Positions 1-10,400 of a stretch of 64,000 nt of DNA are shown piece by piece. A program made the translations under genes and the position numbers. The number at the start of each line of letters is the position of its first letter. Position 1 is the first letter of the stretch. The DNA is from a bacterium (lineage in GTDB: Bacteria > SZUA-182 > DTGQ01). The stretch is taken from contig JBFLZW010000031.1 of NCBI GenBank assembly GCA_040755755.1, forward strand, positions 1-64,000, given 5' to 3'. The notes under the pieces are model-generated. The model did no database searches, had not been told where the DNA came from, and was given only the letters and a program-made list of their open reading frames with translations.

Positions 1-32
1 ACTTTCATCAGGACCTTGCCGGATTGGTTGTT

Positions 33-62
33 CTCTGCGTCTCTGCGTCTCTGCGGGAGATC
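33..62. repeat. Short CTCTGCGT tandem repeat
   Basis: Three degenerate units of the type TCTCTGCG stand in tandem, followed at 80-95 by TTTGTGTCCTCTC. They match the CACAGAGG/CACAAAGG repeat family seen elsewhere in the window (686-835, 19752-19830, 42412-42457, 46834-46872). No gene is visible in the first 108 bases. Confidence 0.6.
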
Positions 63-108
63 TTTTTTCCCTGTGTGCTTTGTGTCCTCTCTATATTATA
101 AGCTTGGC

Positions 109-408
109 TTATGTAAGTGCCATTCCACCTAACATCCTTTCCGGTAGCTCTTGTTCGATTACTATCGGAAGATCACGGAGCAAAGCGATAAATCGTGCAC
201 TGTCCGCCAAGCTCAGGCGCTTCTTACGTTCAGCCACTAACAACACATTGCCAACTTCCAAAGCCCAAATTGATGGCACGAAGGCGGTAGATACCTCCAG
301 TTGATCCAAAATGACCTCAGCATATCGATTCACCTCGTCCTCGAAGCACCAGGTCATGATAATGGAGTTATCAATAACAAAATTCTCGTTCATCTTAACG
401 CCTTCCAC
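109..408 (-). CDS. Truncated PIN-domain toxin (VapC-like)
   Basis: The product resembles the N-terminal part of PIN-domain ribonuclease toxins. The first acidic residue of the PIN site is visible in NFVIDNSIIMTWCFEDE, followed by the typical VPSIWALEVGNVL helix. Only 99 residues are present (94 if the internal ATG at 393 is used; the longer start is GTG at 408), against about 130-140 for full family members, so the C-terminal half with the remaining acidic residues is missing. The reading frame ends inside a TAAGTGCCATTC motif that recurs in tandem at 7339-7366, which suggests the toxin was cut by a repeat. It lies directly downstream of a Phd/YefM antitoxin gene and was probably co-transcribed with it. 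Loss of half the fold makes an active nuclease unlikely. Confidence 0.75.
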   Translation of the reverse strand: MEGVKMNENFVIDNSIIMTWCFEDEVNRYAEVILDQLEVSTAFVPSIWALEVGNVLLVAERKKRLSLADSARFIALLRDLPIVIEQELPERMLGGMALT

Positions 409-414
409 ATATCT

Positions 415-654
415 TTAACGCCTTCCCTCTTCGATCATTTCCCGAAGGGAAAATCCTTTAAGATGATGTTGGCGACGAAATTTGCGCAGTTCAGCAATGG
501 CCTTTTTAGGTTCTGCCTTTCGCAGTGGTTCAGGAGGCAGCAATACCGCTACCGGTACACCATGTTTCGTAATGGTAATGCGCTCTCCTTTGAGCACCTG
601 TTCAAGTAATTCAGGAAGATGAGTCTTGGCTTCATATGCACCGACTGTTTTCAT
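415..654 (-). CDS. Phd/YefM-family antitoxin
   Basis: This 79-residue protein begins MKTVGAYEAKTHLPELLEQV and continues GERITITKHGVPVAVLLP, the standard N-terminal DNA-binding fold of Phd/YefM antitoxins. The C-terminal third is basic and would be the toxin-binding, unfolded part. It sits upstream of the truncated PIN toxin with only a few bases between the two genes, the usual antitoxin-first order. Antitoxins of this family normally neutralise the toxin and repress their own operon. Because the partner is truncated, the gene may persist as an orphan repressor. Confidence 0.85.
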   Translation of the reverse strand: MKTVGAYEAKTHLPELLEQVLKGERITITKHGVPVAVLLPPEPLRKAEPKKAIAELRKFRRQHHLKGFSLREMIEEGRR

Positions 655-685
655 AAGTCACTCCATAAGCTGGTTTAGACTATTT

Positions 686-835
686 GTAACTACTCAGGCA
701 CAAAGGGGCAAAGGCACAGAGGCACAAAGTTACCTTTGGTTATTCGATGCTCAACTGCCCGATTACCGTGCTCAATATACATGGTATCTTCTTTTCCCCC
801 TTTGTGCCTTTGCTCCTCTGTGCCTGAGTAGTTAC
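686..835. repeat. Inverted-repeat element, CACAGAGG family
   Basis: The left end begins GTAACTACTCAGGCACA and runs into AAGGGGCAAAGGCACAGAGG. The right end, read on the other strand, begins with the same 17 bases and similar inner repeats. About 65 bases separate the arms. Solo ends occur near 37133-37147 and 46653-46667. The structure is that of a small non-autonomous palindromic element without a coding frame. Confidence 0.75.
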
Positions 836-919
836 GACTATTTTAATAATACTATGTCGATCCGTCAAGCCGGAAAGTCCTGGGCAGCGATTCTGCCATT
901 ATACACTTATCCCGCATTC

Positions 920-3900
920 TTATCCCTCCCCCCTTATGACCTTGAGCAATACCTCGTTAAGCTCCTTCATTTCAAAGGGCTTGGCAACGACGCCCTTGAA
1001 CCCGTACTGCTGATATTCCGATATTACCGGATCATTGAAATAACCGCTTGAAACAACCGCTTTCACGTCAGGATCGAGCTGCCGGAGTTTTTGCATGGCT
1101 TCCCGGCCCCCCATGCCTCCAGGAACAGTTAAATCCAGAATAACGGCATCGAAGCCCTGGCCTGCCTCTTTATGTTTTTTATAAAGCTCGACCGCCTCGG
1201 CACCATCCTGGGCAGATTCTACCTGGTATCCAAGATGAGTCAATATTCGCTCGGTCATCTTTCTGATCTGCACTTGATCATCCATAATCAAAACATTACC
1301 CTTGCCTGCAAGGGGCTTTTCCCTTTTGACTCCCTGCTGAACAGGGGTTTCTCTTTCCGAAGCGGGCAGATAGAAGGTGAAGGTGGTTCCAATGCCAGGG
1401 GTAGACTCCACCGTGATGTGCCCTTCATGCTTTTTGACAATGGAATAGGTAATCGCCAGGCCAAGCCCGCTCCCCTTCTCCTTGGTCGTAAAGAATGGGT
1501 CGAATATTTTCTGCACATGCTCTTGTGGGATTCCCCCTCCCTGATCTCTCATTGATATTTTTACATATCTTCCACTTTTCAGGAATCCGTTATCCTTTGA
1601 CTCAAGGGTGACATTCTCAGCATGCACCGTAATTGTTCCGCCTTCAGGCATAGCCTGATTGGCATTGATCATGATATTATTGATAACCTGGCTTATCTGG
1701 CCTTCATCGGCTTCGACACACCAAAGATCATCCGCTATGAATAATTCACATTTGACCTGAGAACCGCTCAAGGCAAGCATCTGCGCCTCCTGGAATAATT
1801 TTGTCAGAGCAATGCTCTTCTTGATTGGCTTGCCCCCCTTTGAGAAGGTAAGTAACTGCTGAGTTAATCGCTTGGCCTGTTTTGATGCCTTTTTTACCTC
1901 TTCTACTATTTCACCGATGTCTTTTCCCGTCAGCGCATTCAGCTCAATGAGAGAAACATTGCCTATGATAGCGGTCAGTAAGTTATTGAAGTCGTGAGCA
2001 ATACCTCCAGCAAGAATCCCCAGGGACTCCAGCTTCTGAATTTTTTGCATCTCCTCTTCCATTTTCTTCCGCTCGGTAATGTCACGGACCAGGGCGAGAA
2101 TGAGCTTGCGCCCATGATATTCAAGAGAACTCAACTTTATCTCAACAGGGTACGTTGATCCGTCCTTACGCCGGTGAACGCCGGAAAATGTTACCGGGAT
2201 TTTCTCGATCGCTTGTAAAATCGAAGGTATTTTCTCACGGTCATAATTCATCTCAAAATCTGCAACCGTCATATTCAAAAGCTCTGTACGGGTATATCCC
2301 AAACTGTCACAGACCCGTTGATTTGCGTTGATGATCCTGCCCTTTGTATCATGCACAAAAACCATGTCAGGGGCCTGTTCAATCAGCGCTTGCATGAAAC
2401 GCTCCTGGTCAACAAGGTTCTTTACCAAATGAGCATTCTCTATTGAAACAGCCGCCTGGACTGCAAAAGACTTCATGAGATTCAGTGCTTCCTGGCTAAA
2501 AATTCCACCCGCCAGCGAATTATCCAGATAAATCATACCCAGGCACTTGCCTTGTGCTCTCAAAGGGATGCAGAGTGCCTCCTTAATTCCATAATTTCTC
2601 AGTTCCCGCGATATCCCCTCTCCCTGCCCGTCGCAGTGACCCTGCGGCTCTGGCAGAGCGGATCCTTCCTGAGCGGCGATTACCGCTTCCTGACTTTTTT
2701 CAACAGCGTGGATCATCTCAAGGCTTATTCGGTAGCTGTCATACGCAAAGCTCTGCTCGACAATATCTTTTTTCATCCCCCGGACCACCGCGGGCCGTAA
2801 ACGATTATCTTCCCTGCCGTAAAGAAACAATGCTCCTCTTTCCGCACCGGTTGCCTTGAGAGCGTAATCCATTACCCTGTCCAGTAATTCTTCCAGGTTA
2901 AAAATAGAACCTACAGCCTCGGTCATTGACAGGAGAGATTCCAGGTAACGCTTTTGGGTGAGGGTTTCACAGGATTCCAGGTCTTTTTCCGCTCTCCCTG
3001 TCCCATCAAGTAATTTATTGGTCCACGCCAGATCACCCTGTGCATCCGTCCGGATGAATAATTCCCTGGCTTCAAGAAGATATTCATACGCCCTGGAATC
3101 CCTGGAGTTATCCTGAAGCAGAAGCGAAGCCTCCTGGAGAAGTATATGCCCGAGGCGATAGGTATCTTCAGTATGCTCTCGTAAAAATTTTATCCCCTTT
3201 TCCCAGAGTTTCTTCGCCTTTTCCTTGTTCCCGCTCAACCAATAATACGTTCCATTAACTTGACAGGCCCATCCGAAAATATACGGGAACCTTTTCCCCC
3301 ACCGCATCGATTGCCTGCAATACCAGGCACCTTTGGGGAGGCATTTCTTTCTTTCCTCAATCGATAAGGCCGGAGTATATAAGATCTTTCTCAGGTAAAC
3401 CTCTGCTCCCATCGTGAACATATCCAAAAAATAGCATCCCGTATGGTAGCGGAAATAATAATCCCTCGATTTTTCTATGGCATCTATGGCCTTGTCATGT
3501 TCCTCTCTTCTTGAATAAGCGAAAGCCAATACCGATAAGGCAAATCCTGCCACAAAGTGATCTGCGGTTTTCTCCAGCAGCTCTATTGATTTTTGCAGAT
3601 CATCGATGATTTGATCATCTACCTTCCCAAGACGGGAGAATACTCTTCCCTTCGTAACCAAAGCCCAGCCGAGGGCCTGCATAACTTTGGCTTCCTGCAT
3701 GGCCCTTACAAACTCTTCATTATCCCGGATATTCTCCTGGAAGCTTCTTCCGAGGAGACAATTATGGTGATCTCTGAAAAAGTAACCCATCCCCAGTTCC
3801 CAGTATTCACCCAGCTTTTTCAGCAAATCGATCGATTCCTGTGCATATTCGCGGGCTTCTCCCGGTCTATTTGATATAAATAAAGGCATACTGAAATAGC

Positions 3901-6889
3901 AGTAGCCCCGTCCCTCCTGGATCCTGTCACCTATCCTTCTGGCCATCTCTATTCCTAACCTTCCATCCCTGAAGGCGCGGGATAGCCAGGGGAATATGGT
4001 TAATGTGAAAGCAGGGGGCCCGGTTACATAAAGGTGGGCTAATTCTGTGCAGGGACCTATCTTCTTCTCGGTAAAATTGAGTGCTTTTATATAGAAGTAA
4101 AACATCCTGTCCATATCCGAGAAGTAGTAAATATAGGCCAATCTCATAAAAATACGCGAGATGATTAAGTTTTTCTGATCATTGCAGTAATTTCTCCGGA
4201 TAAAAACCTTGGGGAACCAGGTGTGCGCCATCTGGATAAGAAATTCCCCTGCCAGCCCCGCCATTACCCCGGCCTGGGTTCGAGGAACACTGAGGTTCAA
4301 CATCTTCAAAGCACTCACCAGTGACTCTATCGCTTCCTCTACCTCTCCCTTTTCCCATAACGTATTCCCGATCTTATAGAGCAACTGGGCGCGATGCAGT
4401 TTATCCGATGCGGGTACAAGGACTTCACAGATTCTCAGTGCTTCCAGCGATTCAGTAAACCTCCCGGTGAGCCGGTAAATTTCGCCAAGGCTCTCCAGTA
4501 TTTCCGCATATTGAGGAGTTTTCGTTTTACCTTGTTTCTCAAGTATTCTTCTTGCGGTTGTATAAAGCTCTACGGCCTGATTATGAGCATACGATGCCCT
4601 GGCCTTATGCCCAGCTTGTATCGAATATGGCAAGGCCCTGTCCTCTATCTTTGCCTGGGTAAAATGATAGGCCAATGCGTACAGGAAAGACTCACTGTCT
4701 TTACTTTCCCTCTCAAAATACTCCCCTATGAGCCGGTGAACAGGAATCCTGTCCTCCTCTTTCAACCTCTGATAAAATGCCTCCCGTATTCGGTCATGGA
4801 CAAAACAGATATTCTCTCTCCTGCTGATATCTCCCATCACCAACTGTCTCTTGATCCCCTCCTCTATGGCTGACAAGAGTACTTCTGGTGCCTGATGAGA
4901 GATTCTCATCAGGATTTCAAATTGTATCTCTCTTCCCATTACCGCGGCATACGAGAGAATTTCCCGGTTTTCGGCCGATAGCTCCTGTGTTCGTTTGAGC
5001 ACTACCTCGACAACGCTCTCAGGCGTGATGGCCTTTATGCCTCGCGATGCATCATAGGAATAATGATTATCCTTCCGGTAGACTATTCCCTCTTCAACCA
5101 AATAGTGCAGTGTTTCAACGAGAAAGAAGGGGTTCCCCCGGGATTTTTGATATATGTCATCAGCCAGGGGGGAAATGGTGTCTTCGTCCTCGGTCAGTAT
5201 TTGTGAGATGATCTTCCTGGTATCTTCAATTCCAAGGTTTTCCAGGTGAATCTCGGAAGGGGGTGTTCCACCTATTTCGAGTTTCTCCACTGTTTGCCGC
5301 AAAGGATGGCTCTCTCCTAACTCGGTGTCCCTGAAGCCCCCTATGATCAGGAGTGGATAAGAGCCTGCTTTTTCAGCGATTCTTCCGAAAAGCTCGATGC
5401 TCCCTTCATCCGCCCACTGTAAGTCATCGAAAAAAAGTATCACCGGAATTTCCGGAGTTCCCAGGTTTACGATGAAGTTAGTCACCGTGATCAGGAACCT
5501 GGTTCGCTCTTTCTCCGTTTCAAGCTCTGCCAGTCTGCCTGATTCGCCTGTCAACTCGGTCATTTCCGGGGCTATTTTTACTATTTCACCTGCCAGGTCT
5601 CCTAAAGTATCTTTGATTCTTTTTCTTAAGACCTCCTGTTCTTCACTGCATCTGCGCTTGAGCTTCTCAAGATAGGCTCTGATTATTTCGCTGAAGATTT
5701 TATACGGGGTCTGGAATTCAAATTGATTACACTTGCCTCCGGCAAATATTCCCCTGATACTCTGGACATGGCCAGCCGCCTCATCCACCAGCTTGCTCTT
5801 GCCTACTCCTGCTTCTCCATAAACGAGAATCAGTGCTCCTTTTGACTCTCTGGTATTCTCGATACAGACTTTGAGCTGATGAAGCTCTTTTTCTCTGCCA
5901 AAAAGCCGGGTGGAATAGGTGATTTCCCGGACACGATCCTGAAGAGCAATGGGAAAATCTATCCTTCCCCCCTGTTTCCGGTAAGCTTTGTATTTATCCA
6001 AATCAGCAATCAGGCCGGAAAGACTTTGATATCTGTCTTGTGGCTCTTTAGCGATTAACCGCAGGATGATGCGATCGAGCACCTCCGGAACAGCCTTATT
6101 GATTGTGCCTGGAGGCTCAGGCCGTTGAGCGATATGCTGGTAGACTAAAGCCGAAACATCCTGGGCTTTGTAGGGGAGCTCGCCGGTGACAAGCCGGTAG
6201 AATAATATTCCAATCGAGTAAATGTCTGTCCGCTCATCGATCGGCCTTCGCAAAATACCGCTGGCTTCAGGAGACAGATACCCAAAGATCGTCTGTATTG
6301 TGCCTGCTCCTGCTACCAGGGTCAGATCCAGAAGCGAGCTGTAGCCAAAATTGGTTACCTTAACGTATGGTATGGTATCCGTTGCAGCATCAGGCGGCTC
6401 TCCATCCTGAAAAACCTGCGAAGATACCAGGATATTGTCCGGGTTGATTCTCCCGTGAATAGTACCTTTTTGATGACAAAGACTTAAGCATGAGGAAAGC
6501 TGAAGGATCATCTCTACCGCCCGGTCGACTGCTATCGGTTGAGCGAGATATTGTGAAAGAGGCTGCCCAGGGAAATTTTCCGTTACGGTATAGTATCTCC
6601 CTTCGAATTCTCCGACGGCATATATTTTCAGGAGGTTCCTATGGTCTGCTTTTGAAATCGTCTCCAATCTCCTCTTAAAATGGAGCTGCGAAGCGAGGGG
6701 TAACTTTTTAACCTCTTCCTTGAATATATGTATTATGACCCGGCGGTCACTTTTCTGGTCAATAGCTGTATAGTCCTCAGCCAGAGAGCTGGAGCCTATG
6801 TGTTCCCGTATCTTATAGCGGGAGGCGATTACCCTGTTTATCATGCCATTGCCAAAAGTGTTCATATCCTGACCCCTGGTGTCTGTCAC
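920..6889 (-). CDS. Pseudokinase-AAA ATPase-TPR-GAF-PAS hybrid histidine kinase
   Basis: This 1,989-residue multidomain sensor has, in order: a Ser/Thr kinase fold (about 25-300), a PknK/MalT-like ATPase with Walker A GEAGVGKS at 358-365 and Walker B ILFFDD, a long helical TPR region, GAF (about 1330-1490), PAS (about 1500-1610), a histidine kinase with phospho-acceptor motif IAHDFNN near 1631, a HATPase domain with DQGGGIP and GSGLGLAI, and a C-terminal receiver with acceptor Asp in VILDLT near 1918. The kinase fold lacks its catalytic residues: the VAIK Lys is His54, the HRD motif reads HGR at 145-147, and DFG reads NFG at 180-182; the glycine loop is also degenerate. The structural motifs SPE and DIYSIGILF remain. 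The first start is GTG at 6889; ATG at 6865 with an AGGGG upstream is an alternative. The histidine kinase and receiver look active. It stands alone, with no adjacent regulator. Confidence 0.93.
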   Translation of the reverse strand: MTDTRGQDMNTFGNGMINRVIASRYKIREHIGSSSLAEDYTAIDQKSDRRVIIHIFKEEVKKLPLASQLHFKRRLETISKADHRNLLKIYAVGEFEGRYYTVTENFPGQPLSQYLAQPIAVDRAVEMILQLSSCLSLCHQKGTIHGRINPDNILVSSQVFQDGEPPDAATDTIPYVKVTNFGYSSLLDLTLVAGAGTIQTIFGYLSPEASGILRRPIDERTDIYSIGILFYRLVTGELPYKAQDVSALVYQHIAQRPEPPGTINKAVPEVLDRIILRLIAKEPQDRYQSLSGLIADLDKYKAYRKQGGRIDFPIALQDRVREITYSTRLFGREKELHQLKVCIENTRESKGALILVYGEAGVGKSKLVDEAAGHVQSIRGIFAGGKCNQFEFQTPYKIFSEIIRAYLEKLKRRCSEEQEVLRKRIKDTLGDLAGEIVKIAPEMTELTGESGRLAELETEKERTRFLITVTNFIVNLGTPEIPVILFFDDLQWADEGSIELFGRIAEKAGSYPLLIIGGFRDTELGESHPLRQTVEKLEIGGTPPSEIHLENLGIEDTRKIISQILTEDEDTISPLADDIYQKSRGNPFFLVETLHYLVEEGIVYRKDNHYSYDASRGIKAITPESVVEVVLKRTQELSAENREILSYAAVMGREIQFEILMRISHQAPEVLLSAIEEGIKRQLVMGDISRRENICFVHDRIREAFYQRLKEEDRIPVHRLIGEYFERESKDSESFLYALAYHFTQAKIEDRALPYSIQAGHKARASYAHNQAVELYTTARRILEKQGKTKTPQYAEILESLGEIYRLTGRFTESLEALRICEVLVPASDKLHRAQLLYKIGNTLWEKGEVEEAIESLVSALKMLNLSVPRTQAGVMAGLAGEFLIQMAHTWFPKVFIRRNYCNDQKNLIISRIFMRLAYIYYFSDMDRMFYFYIKALNFTEKKIGPCTELAHLYVTGPPAFTLTIFPWLSRAFRDGRLGIEMARRIGDRIQEGRGYCYFSMPLFISNRPGEAREYAQESIDLLKKLGEYWELGMGYFFRDHHNCLLGRSFQENIRDNEEFVRAMQEAKVMQALGWALVTKGRVFSRLGKVDDQIIDDLQKSIELLEKTADHFVAGFALSVLAFAYSRREEHDKAIDAIEKSRDYYFRYHTGCYFLDMFTMGAEVYLRKILYTPALSIEERKKCLPKGAWYCRQSMRWGKRFPYIFGWACQVNGTYYWLSGNKEKAKKLWEKGIKFLREHTEDTYRLGHILLQEASLLLQDNSRDSRAYEYLLEARELFIRTDAQGDLAWTNKLLDGTGRAEKDLESCETLTQKRYLESLLSMTEAVGSIFNLEELLDRVMDYALKATGAERGALFLYGREDNRLRPAVVRGMKKDIVEQSFAYDSYRISLEMIHAVEKSQEAVIAAQEGSALPEPQGHCDGQGEGISRELRNYGIKEALCIPLRAQGKCLGMIYLDNSLAGGIFSQEALNLMKSFAVQAAVSIENAHLVKNLVDQERFMQALIEQAPDMVFVHDTKGRIINANQRVCDSLGYTRTELLNMTVADFEMNYDREKIPSILQAIEKIPVTFSGVHRRKDGSTYPVEIKLSSLEYHGRKLILALVRDITERKKMEEEMQKIQKLESLGILAGGIAHDFNNLLTAIIGNVSLIELNALTGKDIGEIVEEVKKASKQAKRLTQQLLTFSKGGKPIKKSIALTKLFQEAQMLALSGSQVKCELFIADDLWCVEADEGQISQVINNIMINANQAMPEGGTITVHAENVTLESKDNGFLKSGRYVKISMRDQGGGIPQEHVQKIFDPFFTTKEKGSGLGLAITYSIVKKHEGHITVESTPGIGTTFTFYLPASERETPVQQGVKREKPLAGKGNVLIMDDQVQIRKMTERILTHLGYQVESAQDGAEAVELYKKHKEAGQGFDAVILDLTVPGGMGGREAMQKLRQLDPDVKAVVSSGYFNDPVISEYQQYGFKGVVAKPFEMKELNEVLLKVIRGEG

Positions 6890-6957
6890 TTTTCATTACT
6901 GCCTTGGGTCTGTGAGTATTCAAAAAGTATGCTTATTCCTGATAAAATGTTACTTCT

Positions 6958-6963
6958 ATTATA
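6958..6963 (-). promoter_or_regulatory. Extended -10 promoter for the hybrid kinase gene
   Basis: On the minus strand TATAAT is preceded by TATGG, giving an extended -10 element about 70 bases upstream of the kinase start. A recognisable -35 is lacking (TTAACT at about 18 bases is the best match). Confidence 0.45.
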
Positions 6964-7114
6964 CCATAAGTCAAATCAATCAGTTAACGATTAATATCAT
7001 AATATGCAGTCAATCTCGAAAAGAGCTGTATGCCCTATAATGCGTCACTCTCAGGCCGAATGGCACCTACAGAATGAATTGGATGGCTATCCTTATTCCT
7101 CTGGGAGCAATGCC

Positions 7115-7180
7115 ATACTGCGAACGGGTGAATATTAAACTTTTTATTCAGGAGTCAGGGGTCAGGAACCAGAAGTCAGA
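7115..7180. repeat. Solo end of AGTCAGA-type palindromic element
   Basis: The sequence ATACTGCGAACGGGTGAA followed by TATTAAACTTTTTATTCAGG and AGTCAGG repeats matches the terminal inverted repeat of the elements at 14571-14715, 21301-21424, 34370-34540 and 46675-46823. No opposite end is visible, so this is a half copy. The gap 6964-7381 otherwise holds no convincing gene. Confidence 0.7.
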
Positions 7181-7338
7181 ATTAGGCTATCACCTTCTCA
7201 TGGACTTTAAGGATGTACATGCGGCCACTTTCCTTGCGCATGGCTCAATGCAGCAGCCGCTTTTGAGAAAGCCGGGCTTAACTGAATAACAAGCCCCGGA
7301 GGGACTGGCCGCGGATTTATCGCGAACCTGTACTTAGG

Positions 7339-7366
7339 TAAGTGCCATTCAATAAGTGCCATTCAA
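7339..7366. repeat. Tandem TAAGTGCCATTC motif
   Basis: TAAGTGCCATTC occurs twice in a row here and once at 114-125, where it ends the truncated PIN toxin frame. A related GTAGGTGCCATTC lies on the minus strand near 7060. The origin is unknown. Confidence 0.55.
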
Positions 7367-7381
7367 CTTAAATCCCCTCTA

Positions 7382-7423
7382 CTCCGCAGGGAGCCCTGCC
7401 ATATGGCAGGGCTCCCTGCGGAG
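7382..7423. repeat. Perfect 42-bp palindrome
   Basis: Two 21-base arms meet without a loop at CATATG; the inner arms read GGGAGCCCTGCCAT and its complement. It lies about 60 bases past the stop codon of the large propeller/HYR gene. No T-tract follows on either strand, so it is not a standard intrinsic terminator, although it could form a strong RNA hairpin or a DNA cruciform. Confidence 0.85.
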
Positions 7424-7440
7424 CTCTGATAGCCGATATT

Positions 7441-7480
7441 TTTTAACTGACCACTGTCTTTACTGACCAGTGGCCACTTC
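7441..7480. repeat. ACTGACC heptamer repeat copy
   Basis: AACTGACCACTG and ACTGACCAGTGGCCACTT form one copy of a heptamer repeat family also found at 13531-13560, 22411-22442, 39300-39332, 42549-42570 and 47977-48013. The family commonly starts TTTTTTAACTGACC and ends GACCACTT. Confidence 0.65.
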
Positions 7481-7481
7481 T

Positions 7482-10400
7482 CTACATCCCATCGCACAGC
7501 GGCCCGGTGCACCATGTTCCATCGAACACTGACCTGCGGCCACTCGCCCCTGGCCATAGAGACTGGATTCGGTCCGGCCACACCACAAACTGGATGGTAT
7601 CGGTACCGAAAAAGGTGCATTCCGTGCCTTTGTACCGGAAGGAGCCTGTCACCTCGAATTGGGTATCGAGCGGCAGCGTTTTGATATCGGCTCTCTGGAA
7701 CTCGCAGACAGCCCTTTGTTCTGAGGGCTGGTAGTTGATGCCAAGATGCGGAGCTCCATCAGCTACTGCATCATACACGGTCGAGGTATCGTATGGCGGG
7801 GGAAGGGTCAGGGAGACGGTAAATGTGCCGGGAAAGGCCCGGAGAATTTCAGGTTTGATGGTAATCTGATTTCCGCTCAGTTTGAGGGCCACCTCAAAAT
7901 TTACCGTTTCTTTCTTCACGTTGCCGCTCCTATCGGTGACTGTCAGAGTAACCGTATTTTCTCCGGCCAATTCTGCCAGGGGAAGGAGAATGGGTGAGCC
8001 TGCGGTAATATCGACTGGCTTATCCCTGTTGTTGGAAAGCTCCACCTTGACCGTCGGGGCAGGATCGCAGGTATCGCTTGCCGTGTAGTGTATTCTCATG
8101 ACCTGGGTGGTGTCATAGGGAGGATTTTCGCCAAGGGTCAGGGTTGCCAGCGGGGTTGCGGTATCCTGGACAATCACCCTGAAGGTGCAGGTTCCGGTGT
8201 TGCCCGCAGAATCCGTGGCCCTCACTTTAACGGTTGTTGTCCCCGGGGAGAACTCGGTGCCTGATTCGGGATCACAGACTATTACCGGCTGGGGATCGGC
8301 ATTGTCTGAGGCTGTAGCCGTAAAATACACTCTGGTCTTTGGGCCTGTGGCTGCAACGGTCATATCGGAAGGGCAGTTGACCTGGGGGGCTGTGGTGTCC
8401 CCGACCGTCACCTGAAAAGAGCAGGTCCCGACATTCCCTGAAGCATCCGTGGCTGTCACCCTGACGGTCGTTGTTCCCGAAGGGAACTCGGTGCCTGGCC
8501 TGGGGGCGTAGGTTATCACCGGATTACGGTCCGCGTTATCCGTGGCCGTGGCCGTGAAATATACTCTGGCCCCACCATTGCCGGTGCTGGCCGCAACGGT
8601 CATGTTGGCCGGACAGGTTATTACCGGAGGGGTCGTGTCCTTTACCACTACGATGAAGGTGCATTCACTGGAATTGCCCGCCGAGTCAACAGCCGTCACC
8701 CTGACCGGCGTCGATCCTGCCGGAAATTCAGAGCCTGGTCTGTGGTCGTAGGATATTATCGGACTGTCATCCGCATTGTCGGTGGCCGTAGCGGTGAAAT
8801 TCACCCTGGTTGTACCTCCTGTGGCCGGGGCCACAATCTGATCAGGGCAGGTGATTCTGGGAGGCTCGGTATCCCTGACAGTGACCTGAAAGGTGCACTC
8901 ATCGTAATTGCCCGAACCGTCGTTGACCTTTACCCTGACCCTGGTCGTTCCTACAGGGAATTCTGATCCCGGCTCATGGTCATAGACTATCCTCGGAGCC
9001 GGGTCCACATCGTCGATGGCCCTGGCGGTAAAATCCACCCTGGTTCTGCTGCCGGTGGCTGAAACGACCTTATCGGACGGGCACAGGGCCCTCGGAGGAT
9101 CCTCATCCCTGACTGTGACATGGAAGGTGCACTCATCGCCATTACCTGAAGCGTCAGTGGCCTTCACCGTGACCGGAGTCGTTCCCAGGAAAAATTCAGA
9201 GCCGGGCACATGGTCATAGACAATGGTCAGTCTCGAGTCCACAGCGTCAGTGGCCCTGGCGGAAAAATCGACCCTGGTCTTCCATCCGGTGGCTGGAACT
9301 GTCATATCTTCCGGACAGGTGACCAGCGGGGAACCGGAGTCCCGTACGTTCACGCTCATATAACTGGTACTGGAGTTGCCCGCTGCATCAGTGGCCGTTA
9401 TCTTGACCGTGGTTATGCCGGGGGGAAATTCAGAGCCGGATTCATGGTCACAGACTATTTTCGGATTTTGATCCACGTTATCCGTAGCCGTGACCGTAAA
9501 ATTCACTCTGGTCAGCGGACCTGAAGCGATGGCATCTACCGTGGACGGACAGTTGATCACCGGCGGCCTGGTGTCTTTTACTTCAACTTCAAATGAGCAG
9601 TCGCTGGAATTACCCGCTGCGTCAGTGGCCGTTACCTTGACTTGCCGTGTTCCCACAGGAAATTCGGAACCGGACTCAGGATTACAGACTATTTTCGGAT
9701 TTGTATCCACATTGTCCGTGGCCGTGATGGTATAACTCACTCTGGTCATACTGTCCTCTGCCGGAATGACCAGATTACGGGAGCACTGGATCACCGGCGG
9801 GGTGGTATCCCGTACGGTTACCCGAAAGGAGCAGGTGCTGGAGTTACCCGAATCGTCGGTGGCCGTCACCCTGACATCGGTGTCACCCAGAGGGAATTCA
9901 GAGCCGGGCTCATGGTCACAGAGCACATTTGGGTCCTGATCCACGATATCACTGGCTGTGGCCGTGAAATATACCCTGGTCTTCTCCCCCAGGGCTGAAA
10001 CGGTCATATCACCCGGACAGGTGATCCGGGGCGCTTCTGTATCCTTCACCTGCACCGTGAAAGAGCAGGTACTGGACTTGCCTGCCGAGTCGGTTGCCGT
10101 CACCGTAACCGGGGTTGTGCCCAGGGGGAATTCCGATCCCGGCTCAGGATCATAGGCTATCAGCGGCATGGGACCGCTGGTATCAGGGACTGGAGCCGAA
10201 TAATACACCCTGGTCTTTGAGCCTGTGGCTGAAACGGTCATATCGGATGGGCAGGTGATTGCAGGAGGCTTATCCGTGACCGTTACCGTAAAGGTGTAGG
10301 TACTGATGATGTTGCCCGATGCATCTTTGACTGTCACCGTAACCGGGGTTGTGCCCACGGGAAATTCGAATCCCGGCGCAGGATCATAGGTTATCAGCGG

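Noticed and set aside
7074-7289. Small plus-strand frame
   Set aside because: It runs through a solo repeat end and has no protein similarity or ribosome site.
7382-7423. Intrinsic terminator for the propeller gene
   Set aside because: No T-tract follows on either strand.
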